A program made the position numbers and the translations under genes. The notes under the pieces are model-generated. The model did no database searches. It saw only the letters and a program-made list of their open reading frames with translations, and was not told where the DNA came from. From an uncultured Clostridia bacterium (GTDB lineage Bacteria; Bacillota; Clostridia; Christensenellales; Borkfalkiaceae), in contig CANREF010000006.1 in NCBI GenBank assembly GCA_947629575.1, forward strand, positions 1-64,000: a DNA stretch of 64,000 nt, written 5' to 3'. Below are positions 37,428 through 47,244 of this stretch, piece by piece (the stretch's first letter is position 1; each line of letters begins with the position of its first letter).

Positions 37428-37748
37428 ATGGAGAATGGTCAGGTGTGCCCCGTGTGCGGCACGACAATCGAGGATTTTCGCCGCTCGGGGCTCTTGGGCT
37501 GCGCGAATTGTTATACCGTCTTTCGGGAAGAGATCGGCGGCATGGTCCGCCGTACCCAAAAGAGCGACCTTCATGTGGGGAAATTCCCCTCCGTCAAGGA
37601 GGAGAAATACTCCTTCATCCTCGAACAGCAGCTCCTCAAGGAAAGTCTCGAGCGGGCGCTCCGCGAAAAGCGGTATGCCGATGCGGAACAGCTCAAGGAG
37701 CGCCTAAAGGAGAGCAACCGCATCTTAAGAGAGGAGGAGCGCAAATGA
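37428..37748 (+). CDS. mcsA: McsA-like activator (UVR domain, single zinc-binding module)
   Basis: CPVCGTTIEDFRRSGLLGCANCYTVF...HVGK plus UVR-like LERALREKRYADAEQLKERLKE; followed by mcsB-clpC. Confidence 0.88.
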   Translation: MENGQVCPVCGTTIEDFRRSGLLGCANCYTVFREEIGGMVRRTQKSDLHVGKFPSVKEEKYSFILEQQLLKESLERALREKRYADAEQLKERLKESNRILREEERK

Positions 37749-38854
37749 ACGGAATTCCTCTCCGCTACGACATGGTGGCGGTCTCCACGCGCATCCGCTT
37801 GGCGCGCAATTTCCGCGGCTATCCCTTCCCCAACAGGATCGGGCGGGCGGCGGCGCGCGAGATCGTCAATCTCATCTCCACCGAACTCAAACGGGTGGAC
37901 GCCTTTGAACTCAGATATCTCGACGCGATATCCCCCGCGCAGGCGGAACTGCTCAAGGAGCGCTACCTCATCAGCAACGATCTGATCCGCCACCGCGAGA
38001 TCTCCGCCGTGCTCCTCTCCCGCAGAGAGGGCGGGGCAAAGACCTTTGAAAAGGAGCTCTCCGACATCCTCGAGGAGAACGTCTCCGTCATGATCAACGA
38101 GGAAGACCATATCCGCGAACAGTATTTCATGCGCGGATTCGACCTTCGGCGGGGGTATGAAAGGCTGTCGGGGATCGACGATATCATCTCGGAGACCATT
38201 CCCTTCGCCTACGATAAACAGCTCGGCTATCTCACCGCCTGTCCCACCAATTTGGGAACGGGACTTCGCGCCTCGGTGATGCTCTTTCTGCCCGCCCTCT
38301 CCCGCAGTGGAAGGATGAACGAGATCGCACAGGACCTGCGCAGCCGCGGGCTCACCGTCCGCGGGGCATTCGGCGAGGGGAGCAAGGGGGACGGAGACCT
38401 CTTTCAGGTCAGCAACGAATTCACGCTCGGCGTCTCCGAGGACGATCTTCTCACCCTCGTGGAGGGGGAAGTGGAGGAGCTGGTGGAAGAGGAACTCGTC
38501 GCGCGCAGCGCGCTGCGGGAAGAGGGGGGCGCTTTCCTGCTCGACCGTATCCTCCGTTCCTACGGCATTTTGACGAACTGCCTCCAGATAGACGCGCACG
38601 AATTCATGGAGCGCATCGCGGACGTCAAACTCGGCGTGGCGCTCGGCTATTTGGAAGGGGACATGGAGGGGCTGGATACCCTGCTCGTCGCCACCCGTCC
38701 CGCCAACCTCGGCGAGCTGTATGCCCGCGAACCCGAGGAAAACGAACGGGACGTCTTGCGGGCGCAGTATGCGGGGCGGTATCTTCGGAGAATGTATGCT
38801 CTCGATGAGGAAATGAGAGAAAATCTATTCCAAAGGGAAGACTATGGACAATAA
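37745..38854 (+). CDS. mcsB: Protein-arginine kinase McsB
   Basis: VAVSTRIRLARNFRGYPFPNR, LGYLTACPTNLGTGLRASVMLFLPAL, RGAFGEGSKGDGDLFQVSNEFTLG. Confidence 0.95.
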   Translation: MNGIPLRYDMVAVSTRIRLARNFRGYPFPNRIGRAAAREIVNLISTELKRVDAFELRYLDAISPAQAELLKERYLISNDLIRHREISAVLLSRREGGAKTFEKELSDILEENVSVMINEEDHIREQYFMRGFDLRRGYERLSGIDDIISETIPFAYDKQLGYLTACPTNLGTGLRASVMLFLPALSRSGRMNEIAQDLRSRGLTVRGAFGEGSKGDGDLFQVSNEFTLGVSEDDLLTLVEGEVEELVEEELVARSALREEGGAFLLDRILRSYGILTNCLQIDAHEFMERIADVKLGVALGYLEGDMEGLDTLLVATRPANLGELYAREPEENERDVLRAQYAGRYLRRMYALDEEMRENLFQREDYGQ

Positions 38855-41345
38855 ACATTATTATTCCGACCATCTCAAGGAAGCGCTCGATCTCGCCGAA
38901 CAGGTCAATGAGACGTTCCAAACGGGATATATCGGCAGCGAACATATCCTGCTCGGGATCATCGCCGTAGACGACAGCGCGGGCGGCAGACTTCTCGCCG
39001 AGATGGGGGTGGACAAAAAACAATATCTCGCCTACTTCAAGCGGAGCATCGACAGGTCCTGCCATATCCACGGTTACACCCCGCGCACAAAGAAGCTCCT
39101 CGAAGACGCCGTTTCTTTGAGCGTAATGCGGGGACAGTATAAGGTGCTCACGGGCACCGAACATATGCTGCTCGCCATTCTGCGGATGGAGGAATGCCTC
39201 GCCGTCAAGATCCTTCAGACGATGAAGATCGATCTGAAGCAGCTGCGGAAGAGGACGCAGGAGCTCGTCGGCCCGGAAGAACAGGAGGAACAGACCTTCG
39301 AGCGCCGCCGCGAACCCGAACGTGCGGACAACTATTCCGAGCGCCTGAGCGGATTTTATGCCGCCCGCGAACGCAAGCAGGAAGAGCCGACCCTTTCGGC
39401 CGATCTATTGCAGTACGGGGAGGACCTCACCCGAAAGGCGCGCGAGGGGAAGCTCGACCCCGTGATCGGAAGACACAACGAGATCGAAAAGGTCATTCAG
39501 ATATTGTCGCGCAGGACGAAAAACAATCCCGTGCTCATCGGAGAGCCGGGCGTGGGAAAGAGCGCCGTGGTGGAGGGGCTTGCGCGCGCCATCGTGGCGG
39601 GCGATGTGCCCGAACTTCTGCGCAAAAAGATCGTCTTTTCCCTCAATATGACGGGTCTGCTCGCGGGGACAAAATACCGCGGCGATTTCGAGGAACGGCT
39701 CAAAAAGGTGATGGATGAGATCACCCGCAATCAGGACATCATCCTCTTTATCGACGAGATCCACAACATCGTCGGCGCGGGCGCGTCCTCGGAGAGCCCG
39801 ATGGACGCTTCAAACATCCTCAAGCCCATGCTCGCCCGCGGCGAATTGCAGACGGTCGGCGCGACTACCATTGAGGAATACCGCAAATTCATCGAAAAGG
39901 ACTCGGCGCTCGAGCGGCGCTTTACGCCCGTCATCGTCGATCAGCCGAGCGTCGAAGATACGATCACCATTCTGCACGGGCTCAAGGATAAGTACGAGGC
40001 CCACCACGGAGTGGTCATTACCGACGAGGCAATCGAGGCGGCGGCAAAGCTCTCCGACCGCTATATCACCGACCGCTTCCTTCCCGATAAGGCGATCGAC
40101 CTCATCGACGAGGCGGCTTCCCGCAAGCGCCTGCGCTCCTACAATGGACCGAGCGGATTGCACGATCTCGAGGACCGCTTGGAGCGGCTCTCCGTCGAGC
40201 AGGAAAAGGCGGCGAATTGGAAGGACTATACCCGTGCCGCCGCCCTCGGAAAGGAGGTGGATGAGCTCAGCGAAAAGGTCCGTGCGCTCAAGGAAGAGTG
40301 GAACGAACAGCGAAATTCCGCCCAGCTCTCCATCGGCACGGAGGAGATCGCCGAGATCGTCTCGGGCTGGACGGGCGTTCCCGTTCTGAAGCTCACCGAG
40401 GCGGAGAGCGAACGGCTCTTACACCTCGAAGAGGAATTGCACGAACGCATCGTGGGGCAGGACGAGGCGGTCACCGCCGTCGCAAAGGCGATCCGCCGTG
40501 CCCGCGCGGGGCTCAAAGACCCCAACCGTCCCATCGGTTCCTTTATCTTCGTAGGTCCTACGGGAGTGGGGAAGACCGACCTTTGCAAGGCGCTCGCGGA
40601 GAGCCTCTTCGGCGATGAAAGGCTGATGATCCGCCTCGACATGTCCGAATTCATGGAGAAACATTCCACGTCCAAACTCATCGGCGCGCCGCCCGGTTAC
40701 GTGGGCTATGAGGACAGTCAGGGAACGCTCACCGAGCGCATCCGCAAGAAACCCTATTCGGTCGTTTTGTTCGATGAGATCGAGAAGGCGCACCCCGAGG
40801 TTTTCAACATCCTTTTGCAGATCCTCGATGACGGCCGCCTCTCCGACAGTAAGGGCAGGGTCGTCTCCTTCAAGAATACCGTCCTCATCATGACGAGCAA
40901 TGTCGGTGCGCACAAGGTCAAGGAAGTGGGAACGCTCGGTTTCCGTTCCCCCGAGGAGGAGAACGCCTATGAGGACATGAAGGAGGATATCCGCGACGCG
41001 CTCAAGGAGAAGTTCCGCCCCGAATTTTTGAACAGGCTGGACGAGACGATCATCTTCCATAAGCTGACGAAGGAGGACACCAAGAAGATCTGCGACAAGA
41101 TTTTGGAGGCGCTCGGGCGGCGGCTGCGGGACAGGGAGATCGCCATCAGCGTGAGCCCCGCCGCCAAGGAAAAGCTCGTCGAGGAGGGGTACAGCGAGGA
41201 ATACGGCGCCCGCCCGTTGAAGAGGACGATCCGCAAACTCGTGGAGGACCGCCTCTCGGAGGAGATCTTGCTCGGGAATATCAAAAACGGCAGCAAAGTT
41301 CTGATCGACATTAAGGACGGGGAGTTGGTCTTCCTCAACGCATAA
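38844..41345 (+). CDS. clpC: ClpC AAA+ unfoldase
   Basis: N-domain repeats, [15 protein letters not shown] and [15 protein letters not shown] Walker A motifs, UVR linker. Confidence 0.97.
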   Translation: MDNKHYYSDHLKEALDLAEQVNETFQTGYIGSEHILLGIIAVDDSAGGRLLAEMGVDKKQYLAYFKRSIDRSCHIHGYTPRTKKLLEDAVSLSVMRGQYKVLTGTEHMLLAILRMEECLAVKILQTMKIDLKQLRKRTQELVGPEEQEEQTFERRREPERADNYSERLSGFYAARERKQEEPTLSADLLQYGEDLTRKAREGKLDPVIGRHNEIEKVIQILSRRTKNNPVLIGEPGVGKSAVVEGLARAIVAGDVPELLRKKIVFSLNMTGLLAGTKYRGDFEERLKKVMDEITRNQDIILFIDEIHNIVGAGASSESPMDASNILKPMLARGELQTVGATTIEEYRKFIEKDSALERRFTPVIVDQPSVEDTITILHGLKDKYEAHHGVVITDEAIEAAAKLSDRYITDRFLPDKAIDLIDEAASRKRLRSYNGPSGLHDLEDRLERLSVEQEKAANWKDYTRAAALGKEVDELSEKVRALKEEWNEQRNSAQLSIGTEEIAEIVSGWTGVPVLKLTEAESERLLHLEEELHERIVGQDEAVTAVAKAIRRARAGLKDPNRPIGSFIFVGPTGVGKTDLCKALAESLFGDERLMIRLDMSEFMEKHSTSKLIGAPPGYVGYEDSQGTLTERIRKKPYSVVLFDEIEKAHPEVFNILLQILDDGRLSDSKGRVVSFKNTVLIMTSNVGAHKVKEVGTLGFRSPEEENAYEDMKEDIRDALKEKFRPEFLNRLDETIIFHKLTKEDTKKICDKILEALGRRLRDREIAISVSPAAKEKLVEEGYSEEYGARPLKRTIRKLVEDRLSEEILLGNIKNGSKVLIDIKDGELVFLNA

Positions 41346-41360
41346 ACTTATTAAAAAAAG

Positions 41361-41402
41361 CACCCGCGCCGCGCAAAATCTTGCGCGGCGCGGGTGCTTT
41401 TT
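41361..41402 (+). terminator. Terminator after clpC
   Basis: aaaaagcacccgcgccgcgcaaaatcttgcgcggcgcgggtgcttttt. Confidence 0.9.
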
Positions 41403-41460
41403 GATACTGCCGATTGGTTTCAAATGGATAGATTTTTTGGTAACGTATCCGCTTTTTTTG

Positions 41461-42123
41461 TCACAAAGCCCAGTCGATGGGGGCGATCCCGTGCGCTTGG
41501 AGATAGGCGTTCGTCTTGGAATAGTGCCTGCATCCGAAGAAGCCGCCAAACGCCGAGAGAGGGGAGGGATGAGCGCATTCGAGCACAAGATGTTTGCTTT
41601 GATCGATGAGCGGGACTTTCCTTCTCGCGTTCCCGCCCCATAGGAGAAAGACGAGATGTTCCTTCTGTTTGCTCAGAATTTCGATCACGCTGTCCGTGAA
41701 CCAGCTCCAGCCGCAGTTCGCGTGCGAATTCGCCTGATGTTCGCGTACCGAGAGGGAGGTGTTCATAAGGAGCACGCCCTCCCTTGCCCACTTGGTGAGA
41801 TCGCCCGAACGGGGCGGATCGTAGCCCAAATCGTCCTTGAGCTCTTTGAGCATGTTTTCAAGGGACGGCGGCTTTCTTACGCCCTCTTTTACCGAAAAAC
41901 ACAGCCCGTGCGCCTGCCCCGGTTCGTGATAGGGGTCTTGCCCGAGGAGCACCGCCTTCACATTGGCAAAGGGAGTGTAGCGGAAGCAGTTATAGAGGTC
42001 GTACATGTCGGGATAGACGATGTAGTGGGAGTATTCGTACTTCAAAAATTCCCGTATTTTCAGATAGCGGTCGTCCTCGAAAAGAGGCTTGAGCACTTCA
42101 TTCCAATCGCCTAAATCTATCAT
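41461..42123 (-). CDS. ung: Uracil-DNA glycosylase
   Basis: VLLGQDPYHEPGQAHGLCFSV, LLMNTSLSVREHQANSHANCGW, HPSPLSAFGGFFGC. Confidence 0.96.
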   Translation of the reverse strand: MIDLGDWNEVLKPLFEDDRYLKIREFLKYEYSHYIVYPDMYDLYNCFRYTPFANVKAVLLGQDPYHEPGQAHGLCFSVKEGVRKPPSLENMLKELKDDLGYDPPRSGDLTKWAREGVLLMNTSLSVREHQANSHANCGWSWFTDSVIEILSKQKEHLVFLLWGGNARRKVPLIDQSKHLVLECAHPSPLSAFGGFFGCRHYSKTNAYLQAHGIAPIDWAL

Positions 42124-42133
42124 ATGTATCTCC

Positions 42134-42226
42134 TTATCTAACCGCATATAAGAAGTCGTTGAATGCGCCGTTCACGGCTTCGCGGAAATTTTGCAGACCG
42201 AGCAGATATTTCAGATCGAGGGACAT
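42134..42226 (-). CDS. 30-aa small ORF upstream of ung, possibly a remnant
   Basis: ATG with SD caggaggctct; MSLDLKYLLGLQNFREAVNGAFNDFLYAVR*, ends 10 nt before the ung ATG. Confidence 0.45.
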   Translation of the reverse strand: MSLDLKYLLGLQNFREAVNGAFNDFLYAVR

Positions 42227-42247
42227 AGAGCCTCCTGAAAAATGAAT

Positions 42248-42679
42248 TCAGTCTATCGTATTTAAGATCGTCAAATACTGTTTAAGTTCTTCCTTTGCGC
42301 CCGCAAGGTCGTGGGCGAGGTAGTTCCCGCACTCCTCCCGCTTCGCGCCCGGCACTTCGTCCATGCAAAGCGCCACGGGAATGGTCTCCTTCAAAAGGGC
42401 GAGCACTGTTCCGTAGTCCAAATTGACGGTGAGAAGGTAAAAGCCCGTTCTGCAGCCCATCGGCCCGAAGTAGACAATGTTCTCCTTTTCGGAGCTGTTC
42501 CTCAGTGCCGTCGCCATCATGTGCTCAATGGAATGGAGGGCGTCGGGGGTGATATAATCGCCCGCATTGGGTTTTTTGAATCTGAGGTCGAACGTCGTGA
42601 CGCCGTTTGCGGGCGCGGACATATGCAGACCCGTTTGCAGTTTATCGTGGTTTTTCTGAAAGGAAGGGATCTTTTCCAT
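42248..42679 (-). CDS. luxS: S-ribosylhomocysteine lyase
   Basis: HSIEHMMAT (HxxEH), YFGPMGCRTGFYLL, EECGNYLAHDL. Confidence 0.96.
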   Translation of the reverse strand: MEKIPSFQKNHDKLQTGLHMSAPANGVTTFDLRFKKPNAGDYITPDALHSIEHMMATALRNSSEKENIVYFGPMGCRTGFYLLTVNLDYGTVLALLKETIPVALCMDEVPGAKREECGNYLAHDLAGAKEELKQYLTILNTID

Positions 42680-42689
42680 AGAATTTTCC

Positions 42690-43060
42690 TTTTTATCGTC
42701 TGGGCGGGCAGCGAACGCAGTGAAACAGGTAGGGAAATCTTGCCCACCCCTTGAGGGGTGGGTGTCTTGTCGCCATTGCGGCAAGACGAGAGGGGTGTTG
42801 CGTAAACGGACAGACACCCACTCAGCCTCGCTCCGCCCGCCAGCTCCCCTAATAGGGAAGCTAAGGGACTCGCCACGCTCTTATTGTCATTTCGACCGAG
42901 CGAAGCGAGTGGAGAAATCTCACTTCATCATAAGGTAGAGATGTCTCGACATGCCTCGTTCCTCGGCTGCTCGACATGACATTTGGGAGACGCCCACCCC
43001 CTACCCCCCTCCATTGGAGGGGGGTTCGCTTACCATCTCCTCCTTAGGGGTGGGCAGCCC
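42690..43060. repeat. Dispersed repeat island between luxS and mtnN
   Basis: Contains cccaccccttgaggggtgggtg, cagctcccctaatagggaagct, and gtcatttcgaccgagcgaagcgagtggagaaatctc...tgctcgacatgac (42886-42980). Confidence 0.8.
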
Positions 43061-43717
43061 TTACTCCAAGCTCTCTAAAATTTCTTTCAGGCACGCGCTG
43101 AGTTCGAGGAGCGCGTATTTCAGATTCTTCTTGAACTGCTCCGTCGTCGAGCCCGAACCGTATACGTCGGAAATCGCCTTCACCGAGCAGAAGGGAATTC
43201 CCGCATACTTGCACACTTGCGCGATCGCTGCGCCTTCCATATCGCGGAGATCGCACCCGAGGCGCACGAGCAGGGCATGGTCGGCGGGGGAATCATCGAA
43301 ACGGTCGCCCGTGCCGAGCGCGCGGCGGGGATAGGGGAGCGGGGGCACATAGAAGGACAGAAAATTTTCCTCCTCCCCGGGGAGCGTTCCCACTTCCTTG
43401 CCCGAGAGCTGTTTGAGGTCGAAGTCGTATTGGAGCGCTTTTTCGATGAGATACACTTCGCCCACCTCGGTATTTTCGGCTTTCAGTCCGCCCGCCGCGC
43501 CGAAGTTCAAAATAACGTCCGCGCCCGCGGCGATCGCGGCGCACGCGCCCGCGGCGGCATTGACCTTCCCCTCCGCCGAAACGACGAGGACGATCTTCTT
43601 CCCGAACGCTTTCCCGATATGCACCGTCTTTCCGTACACGGTGCGGATATCTTCGATGTCCATGAGATCGAGGAGGAGTTCCGCCTCGCTGTCCATGGCA
43701 ATGACACAACCTATCAT
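43061..43717 (-). CDS. mtnN: 5'-methylthioadenosine/S-adenosylhomocysteine nucleosidase
   Basis: MIGCVIAMDSEAELLL, NFGAAGGL, DMEGAAIAQVCKYAGIPFCSVKAISD. Confidence 0.92.
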   Translation of the reverse strand: MIGCVIAMDSEAELLLDLMDIEDIRTVYGKTVHIGKAFGKKIVLVVSAEGKVNAAAGACAAIAAGADVILNFGAAGGLKAENTEVGEVYLIEKALQYDFDLKQLSGKEVGTLPGEEENFLSFYVPPLPYPRRALGTGDRFDDSPADHALLVRLGCDLRDMEGAAIAQVCKYAGIPFCSVKAISDVYGSGSTTEQFKKNLKYALLELSACLKEILESLE

Positions 43718-43818
43718 AATCTACCTCTTTTTTCTATTATAACAAATTTTTGCGAGAAAGGCAATCAAACGAATACTTCTTTTTCTCTTTGACGATAAAA
43801 GTGAGAAAGGAGGATCAT

Positions 43819-45069
43819 ATGAATCCGTTTGAATGTAAGCCGCAGAAAGCGGACAAGGTTTTTACAGGTTGGAATAAGGTGCTCGTCAAGCCATACGACA
43901 AGAACACGGTCGATCCCTACACCCGTCTTCGGGTCATCCTCATGTCGGGGACGGAATTCGAGAGCGTGCGCTACGGGAACGCATTCACCCGCCACTGCCC
44001 CAACAACGACGTGAGGCGCCGTCTTGCCTACATGCGCAGGGGGGAACAGATCCAGCAGAAGCGGGTCGCTTCCTTAAAGCCCGCCAACGAGAGCATCCTC
44101 GAGCATACCATCGGCTATGAACAGCTCGCCGTCGACCTCACCGCCGCCCTCGCCATCACCGAAAAGAACAGCTATGTGAAGAAACAGCTCGACTTTGCCC
44201 TTCTGGAAGATTTCGATCACCTGTACCGCTATTCCGACCTCATGGAGCTCGAAAAGGGGGGAGACCCCGCAAAGCTCGTGGGAAGTTACACGGAGATCAT
44301 GCCGGGGCGTCCCACCGTCGCGGAGTACCGCCACCCCTACGACGATGTGGACTTCTATATCAACTGCTATCTCAACGACCTCAAGACCAAGCTCAACATC
44401 AACATCATCACGGCGGCGGAACAGCAGACGATGAACTTCTATATGAACGTCGCCAATCTGTACGCTTCCCCCCTCGGCAGAAAGCTATACAACGAGATCG
44501 CCATGATCGAGGAACAGCACGTCACGGGCTACGGCAGCCTCAAAGATCCCTGTGTGAGTTGGTTCGAGGGGCTTCTCATGAACGAATACACCGAGTGCTA
44601 TCTGTATTATTCCTGCTACGAGGATGAGAAGGACGAGCGCATCAAGGGGATATGGGAGATGCACTTCGAGGAGGAGGTCGCCCACCTGCACGAGGCGGCG
44701 GATCTGCTCAAGACGTATGAGGGCAAGGTGTGGCAGCAGGTTCTTCCCGAGGGAGGCGAATTCCCCGAGCTTCTGAAATTCCGTCCGCAGAAGGAATATG
44801 TGCGCGAAGTCTTGAAGAGCGTGCGCCTCACGGGCGTCGAGGAGGGCTGGGAGGAGCTTTCGAAAGTGCCCGATTCCTTCCGCTTCTTCTCCTACAATGC
44901 CCGCATCCATGGGGGCAAACCCGAGAACCACGGCACCCATGTCTGCATCGAAAAGCACATCAAGGAGAAGGGGACGGACTGGCGCCTCCAGAACAAAGAA
45001 CATCCGATCAAGGCGCTCTCGGACAGAAAGAGAGACGATCTCGACATCGCAAGAGTCAAGGGAAAATAA
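43819..45069 (+). CDS. Uncharacterised ferritin-like-fold protein (416 aa)
   Basis: Repeated helical ExxxH/D patterns: ESILEHTIGYEQLAVDLTA, LLEDFDHLYRYSDL, MIEEQHVTGYGSL, HFEEEVAHLHEAADLL. Confidence 0.6.
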   Translation: MNPFECKPQKADKVFTGWNKVLVKPYDKNTVDPYTRLRVILMSGTEFESVRYGNAFTRHCPNNDVRRRLAYMRRGEQIQQKRVASLKPANESILEHTIGYEQLAVDLTAALAITEKNSYVKKQLDFALLEDFDHLYRYSDLMELEKGGDPAKLVGSYTEIMPGRPTVAEYRHPYDDVDFYINCYLNDLKTKLNINIITAAEQQTMNFYMNVANLYASPLGRKLYNEIAMIEEQHVTGYGSLKDPCVSWFEGLLMNEYTECYLYYSCYEDEKDERIKGIWEMHFEEEVAHLHEAADLLKTYEGKVWQQVLPEGGEFPELLKFRPQKEYVREVLKSVRLTGVEEGWEELSKVPDSFRFFSYNARIHGGKPENHGTHVCIEKHIKEKGTDWRLQNKEHPIKALSDRKRDDLDIARVKGK

Positions 45070-45083
45070 GGCAGGGAAAGAGG

Positions 45084-45127
45084 CAAAAAGCCGCGGCGGC
45101 GCATTCGCGCCGCCGCGGCTTTTTGCT
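45084..45127 (+). terminator. Terminator
   Basis: aaaaagccgcggcggcgcattcgcgccgccgcggctttttgc. Confidence 0.9.
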
Positions 45128-45269
45128 CTGTCGCAAAATTATGAAAGTTGAGTGAAACAGTTGAATTTCCGTGAAGAATGTGCTATACTACTATCTATGG
45201 GAGTTTTATCCCATGGAATACTTAAAAAGCTGAGTAAAAACCATTCGGTTTTCCCAACGGAGGAAAAAG

Positions 45270-47186
45270 ATGAAGAAGTTTGCACTTTTATTAACTCTCC
45301 TGCTCGCGGCGACGGTCGGTTTGTCCGCATGCGGGGAAGGGGGACACCGCCACGAGTATTCGGAGACGTGGCAGAGGGTCGAAGAGCCGACCTGCCAAAA
45401 GGAGGGGTTGGAGATCCGCACCTGCAAATATTGCGAATCTACGATTTCGCAGCCCGTCCCCAAGATCGATCACATTTTAGGCAGTTGGGTCGCCGATAAA
45501 AACGAGCACTGGAAGGAATGCTCCATGTGCCACGGAAAATTCCTGAGCCAGTCCGAGGCGGGAAGCGCAGCCCACTCCTTCCTCACGGGAGGGACGATAT
45601 GCCGTACTTGCGGATACGATTCTTCGGGCACGGAGGGGCTCATCTTCGATCTCGGCAGCGACGAGAAGAATTACTACGTCGTCCGCGGGATTTCCGAGAT
45701 TTCTAAGAAGGATGTGACCTCTATCAATGTGCCCGAGACCTATTGTATGCTCCCCGTGCGCGTCATTTACGACAATGCGTTCAAAGATTGCTCGCAATTG
45801 AAGACGGTCTCCCTTCCCTCGGGGATCGAACGGATCGGGAAAGGGGTCTTTTCGGGCTGCACCTCTCTCGAATCGATCACCGTGGCGGAGGACAACCGCA
45901 ACTTCTGTTCGGAAGGCGGAATTCTTCTCAACAAGAGCAAGAGCGAATATGTGCACATTCCCGCAAAGATCTCGGGGGAAGTCAAAGTTCCCGAAACGGT
46001 AAAGGCGTTGGAAGACGGCGTCTTTGCGGGCAAGGCGATCAGCGGGATCGACCTCCCTTCGGGGCTCGAAACAATCGGAGAGATGGCGTTTGCGAACTGC
46101 ACCCAACTCACAAAGATCGAAGTCCCCGATACTGTCACCAAGATCGGCAAGGGCGCCTTTTCGGGCTGCAGTTCCCTTGCCCGTCTCTCCTTGCCCATCA
46201 TGCACGACGACAGCGTGCCCAAGCCGCAGGAGAGATTGCCCGACCCTTCGCAGACCGCGGGGAGTACGGGGGATAAGGTCGAATGGGAACGGTACACGGG
46301 AAATTCCTATATCGGCTATCTGTTCGACGCGGTGGTGTTTACTTCGCTCGACAAAGTTTTCCCCGCTTCGCTCAAGGAAGTGGAGTTCACGAACGGCACC
46401 GCGCTTGACGAGTTTTGTTTCCTCTCCTGCACGGGGCTTGAGAGGGTGATCCTTCCCGATACCCTCCTCACGATAGGGCAGAGCGCCTTCTCGGGCTGTT
46501 CTTCTTTGAGAGAAGTGAACATCCCCGAACATGTCACTTCTATCGGGGCGAACGCGTTCAACGGGTGCAAGAGCGTGACGGAATTCCGTCTTCCCGCCTC
46601 CCTCGTCGCCCTTGACAGGACGACGTTTGCGGGCTGCTCCTCCCTCGAGCGCATCGAGGTCGCTCCTGAAAATAATAATTATTTCTCGCAGGACGGCATC
46701 CTCTATCAAAAGAAAGCTCTCTTTGCCGTTCCCGAACAGCTTGCGGGCGAAGTGACCATCCCCGACGGCGTCACCTCTTTGCCCAGCGGGGCATTCACGG
46801 GCAGAAAGATCACTTCCATTGTCCTTCCCGCGGGGCTCACCGAGATCGGCTCGCAATGCTTTGAAAATTGCACGCAGTTGCAGACGGTGACCTTTTCGCA
46901 GAACGGGGAAAAACTGCGGCATATGTACGAGTACTGTTTCACGAACTGCAGCAGTCTTCAAGAGATCTTCATTCCCGCAAGCGTGCAGGATATCGGCTTG
47001 TTCGCCTTTGATGGCACAAATCTGCAGAGGGCGATTTTCGGAAACCCGCAGGGCTGGGTCTCTATGAGACCCGATTCGGAGAAGAAGACGGACATCGACG
47101 CCAACAGACTTTCCTCGCCCACCGACGCCGCGCTCTTGCTCAGAGAAACTTTTTGCAGTATGAGTTGGTCAAAAACAGGGGCTTAA
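45270..47186 (+). CDS. BspA-like leucine-rich-repeat lipoprotein
   Basis: Lipobox LSAC; repeats such as LPSGIERIGKGVFSGCTSLESITVAEDN, VPDTVTKIGKGAFSGCSSLARL, IPEHVTSIGANAFNGCKSVTEFRLP. Confidence 0.92.
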   Translation: MKKFALLLTLLLAATVGLSACGEGGHRHEYSETWQRVEEPTCQKEGLEIRTCKYCESTISQPVPKIDHILGSWVADKNEHWKECSMCHGKFLSQSEAGSAAHSFLTGGTICRTCGYDSSGTEGLIFDLGSDEKNYYVVRGISEISKKDVTSINVPETYCMLPVRVIYDNAFKDCSQLKTVSLPSGIERIGKGVFSGCTSLESITVAEDNRNFCSEGGILLNKSKSEYVHIPAKISGEVKVPETVKALEDGVFAGKAISGIDLPSGLETIGEMAFANCTQLTKIEVPDTVTKIGKGAFSGCSSLARLSLPIMHDDSVPKPQERLPDPSQTAGSTGDKVEWERYTGNSYIGYLFDAVVFTSLDKVFPASLKEVEFTNGTALDEFCFLSCTGLERVILPDTLLTIGQSAFSGCSSLREVNIPEHVTSIGANAFNGCKSVTEFRLPASLVALDRTTFAGCSSLERIEVAPENNNYFSQDGILYQKKALFAVPEQLAGEVTIPDGVTSLPSGAFTGRKITSIVLPAGLTEIGSQCFENCTQLQTVTFSQNGEKLRHMYEYCFTNCSSLQEIFIPASVQDIGLFAFDGTNLQRAIFGNPQGWVSMRPDSEKKTDIDANRLSSPTDAALLLRETFCSMSWSKTGA

Positions 47187-47244
47187 GTTCCCATCCCAAA
47201 ACCTCATTTTACAGAAAAAACCATAATTGGAATAGGAGAAGAAC

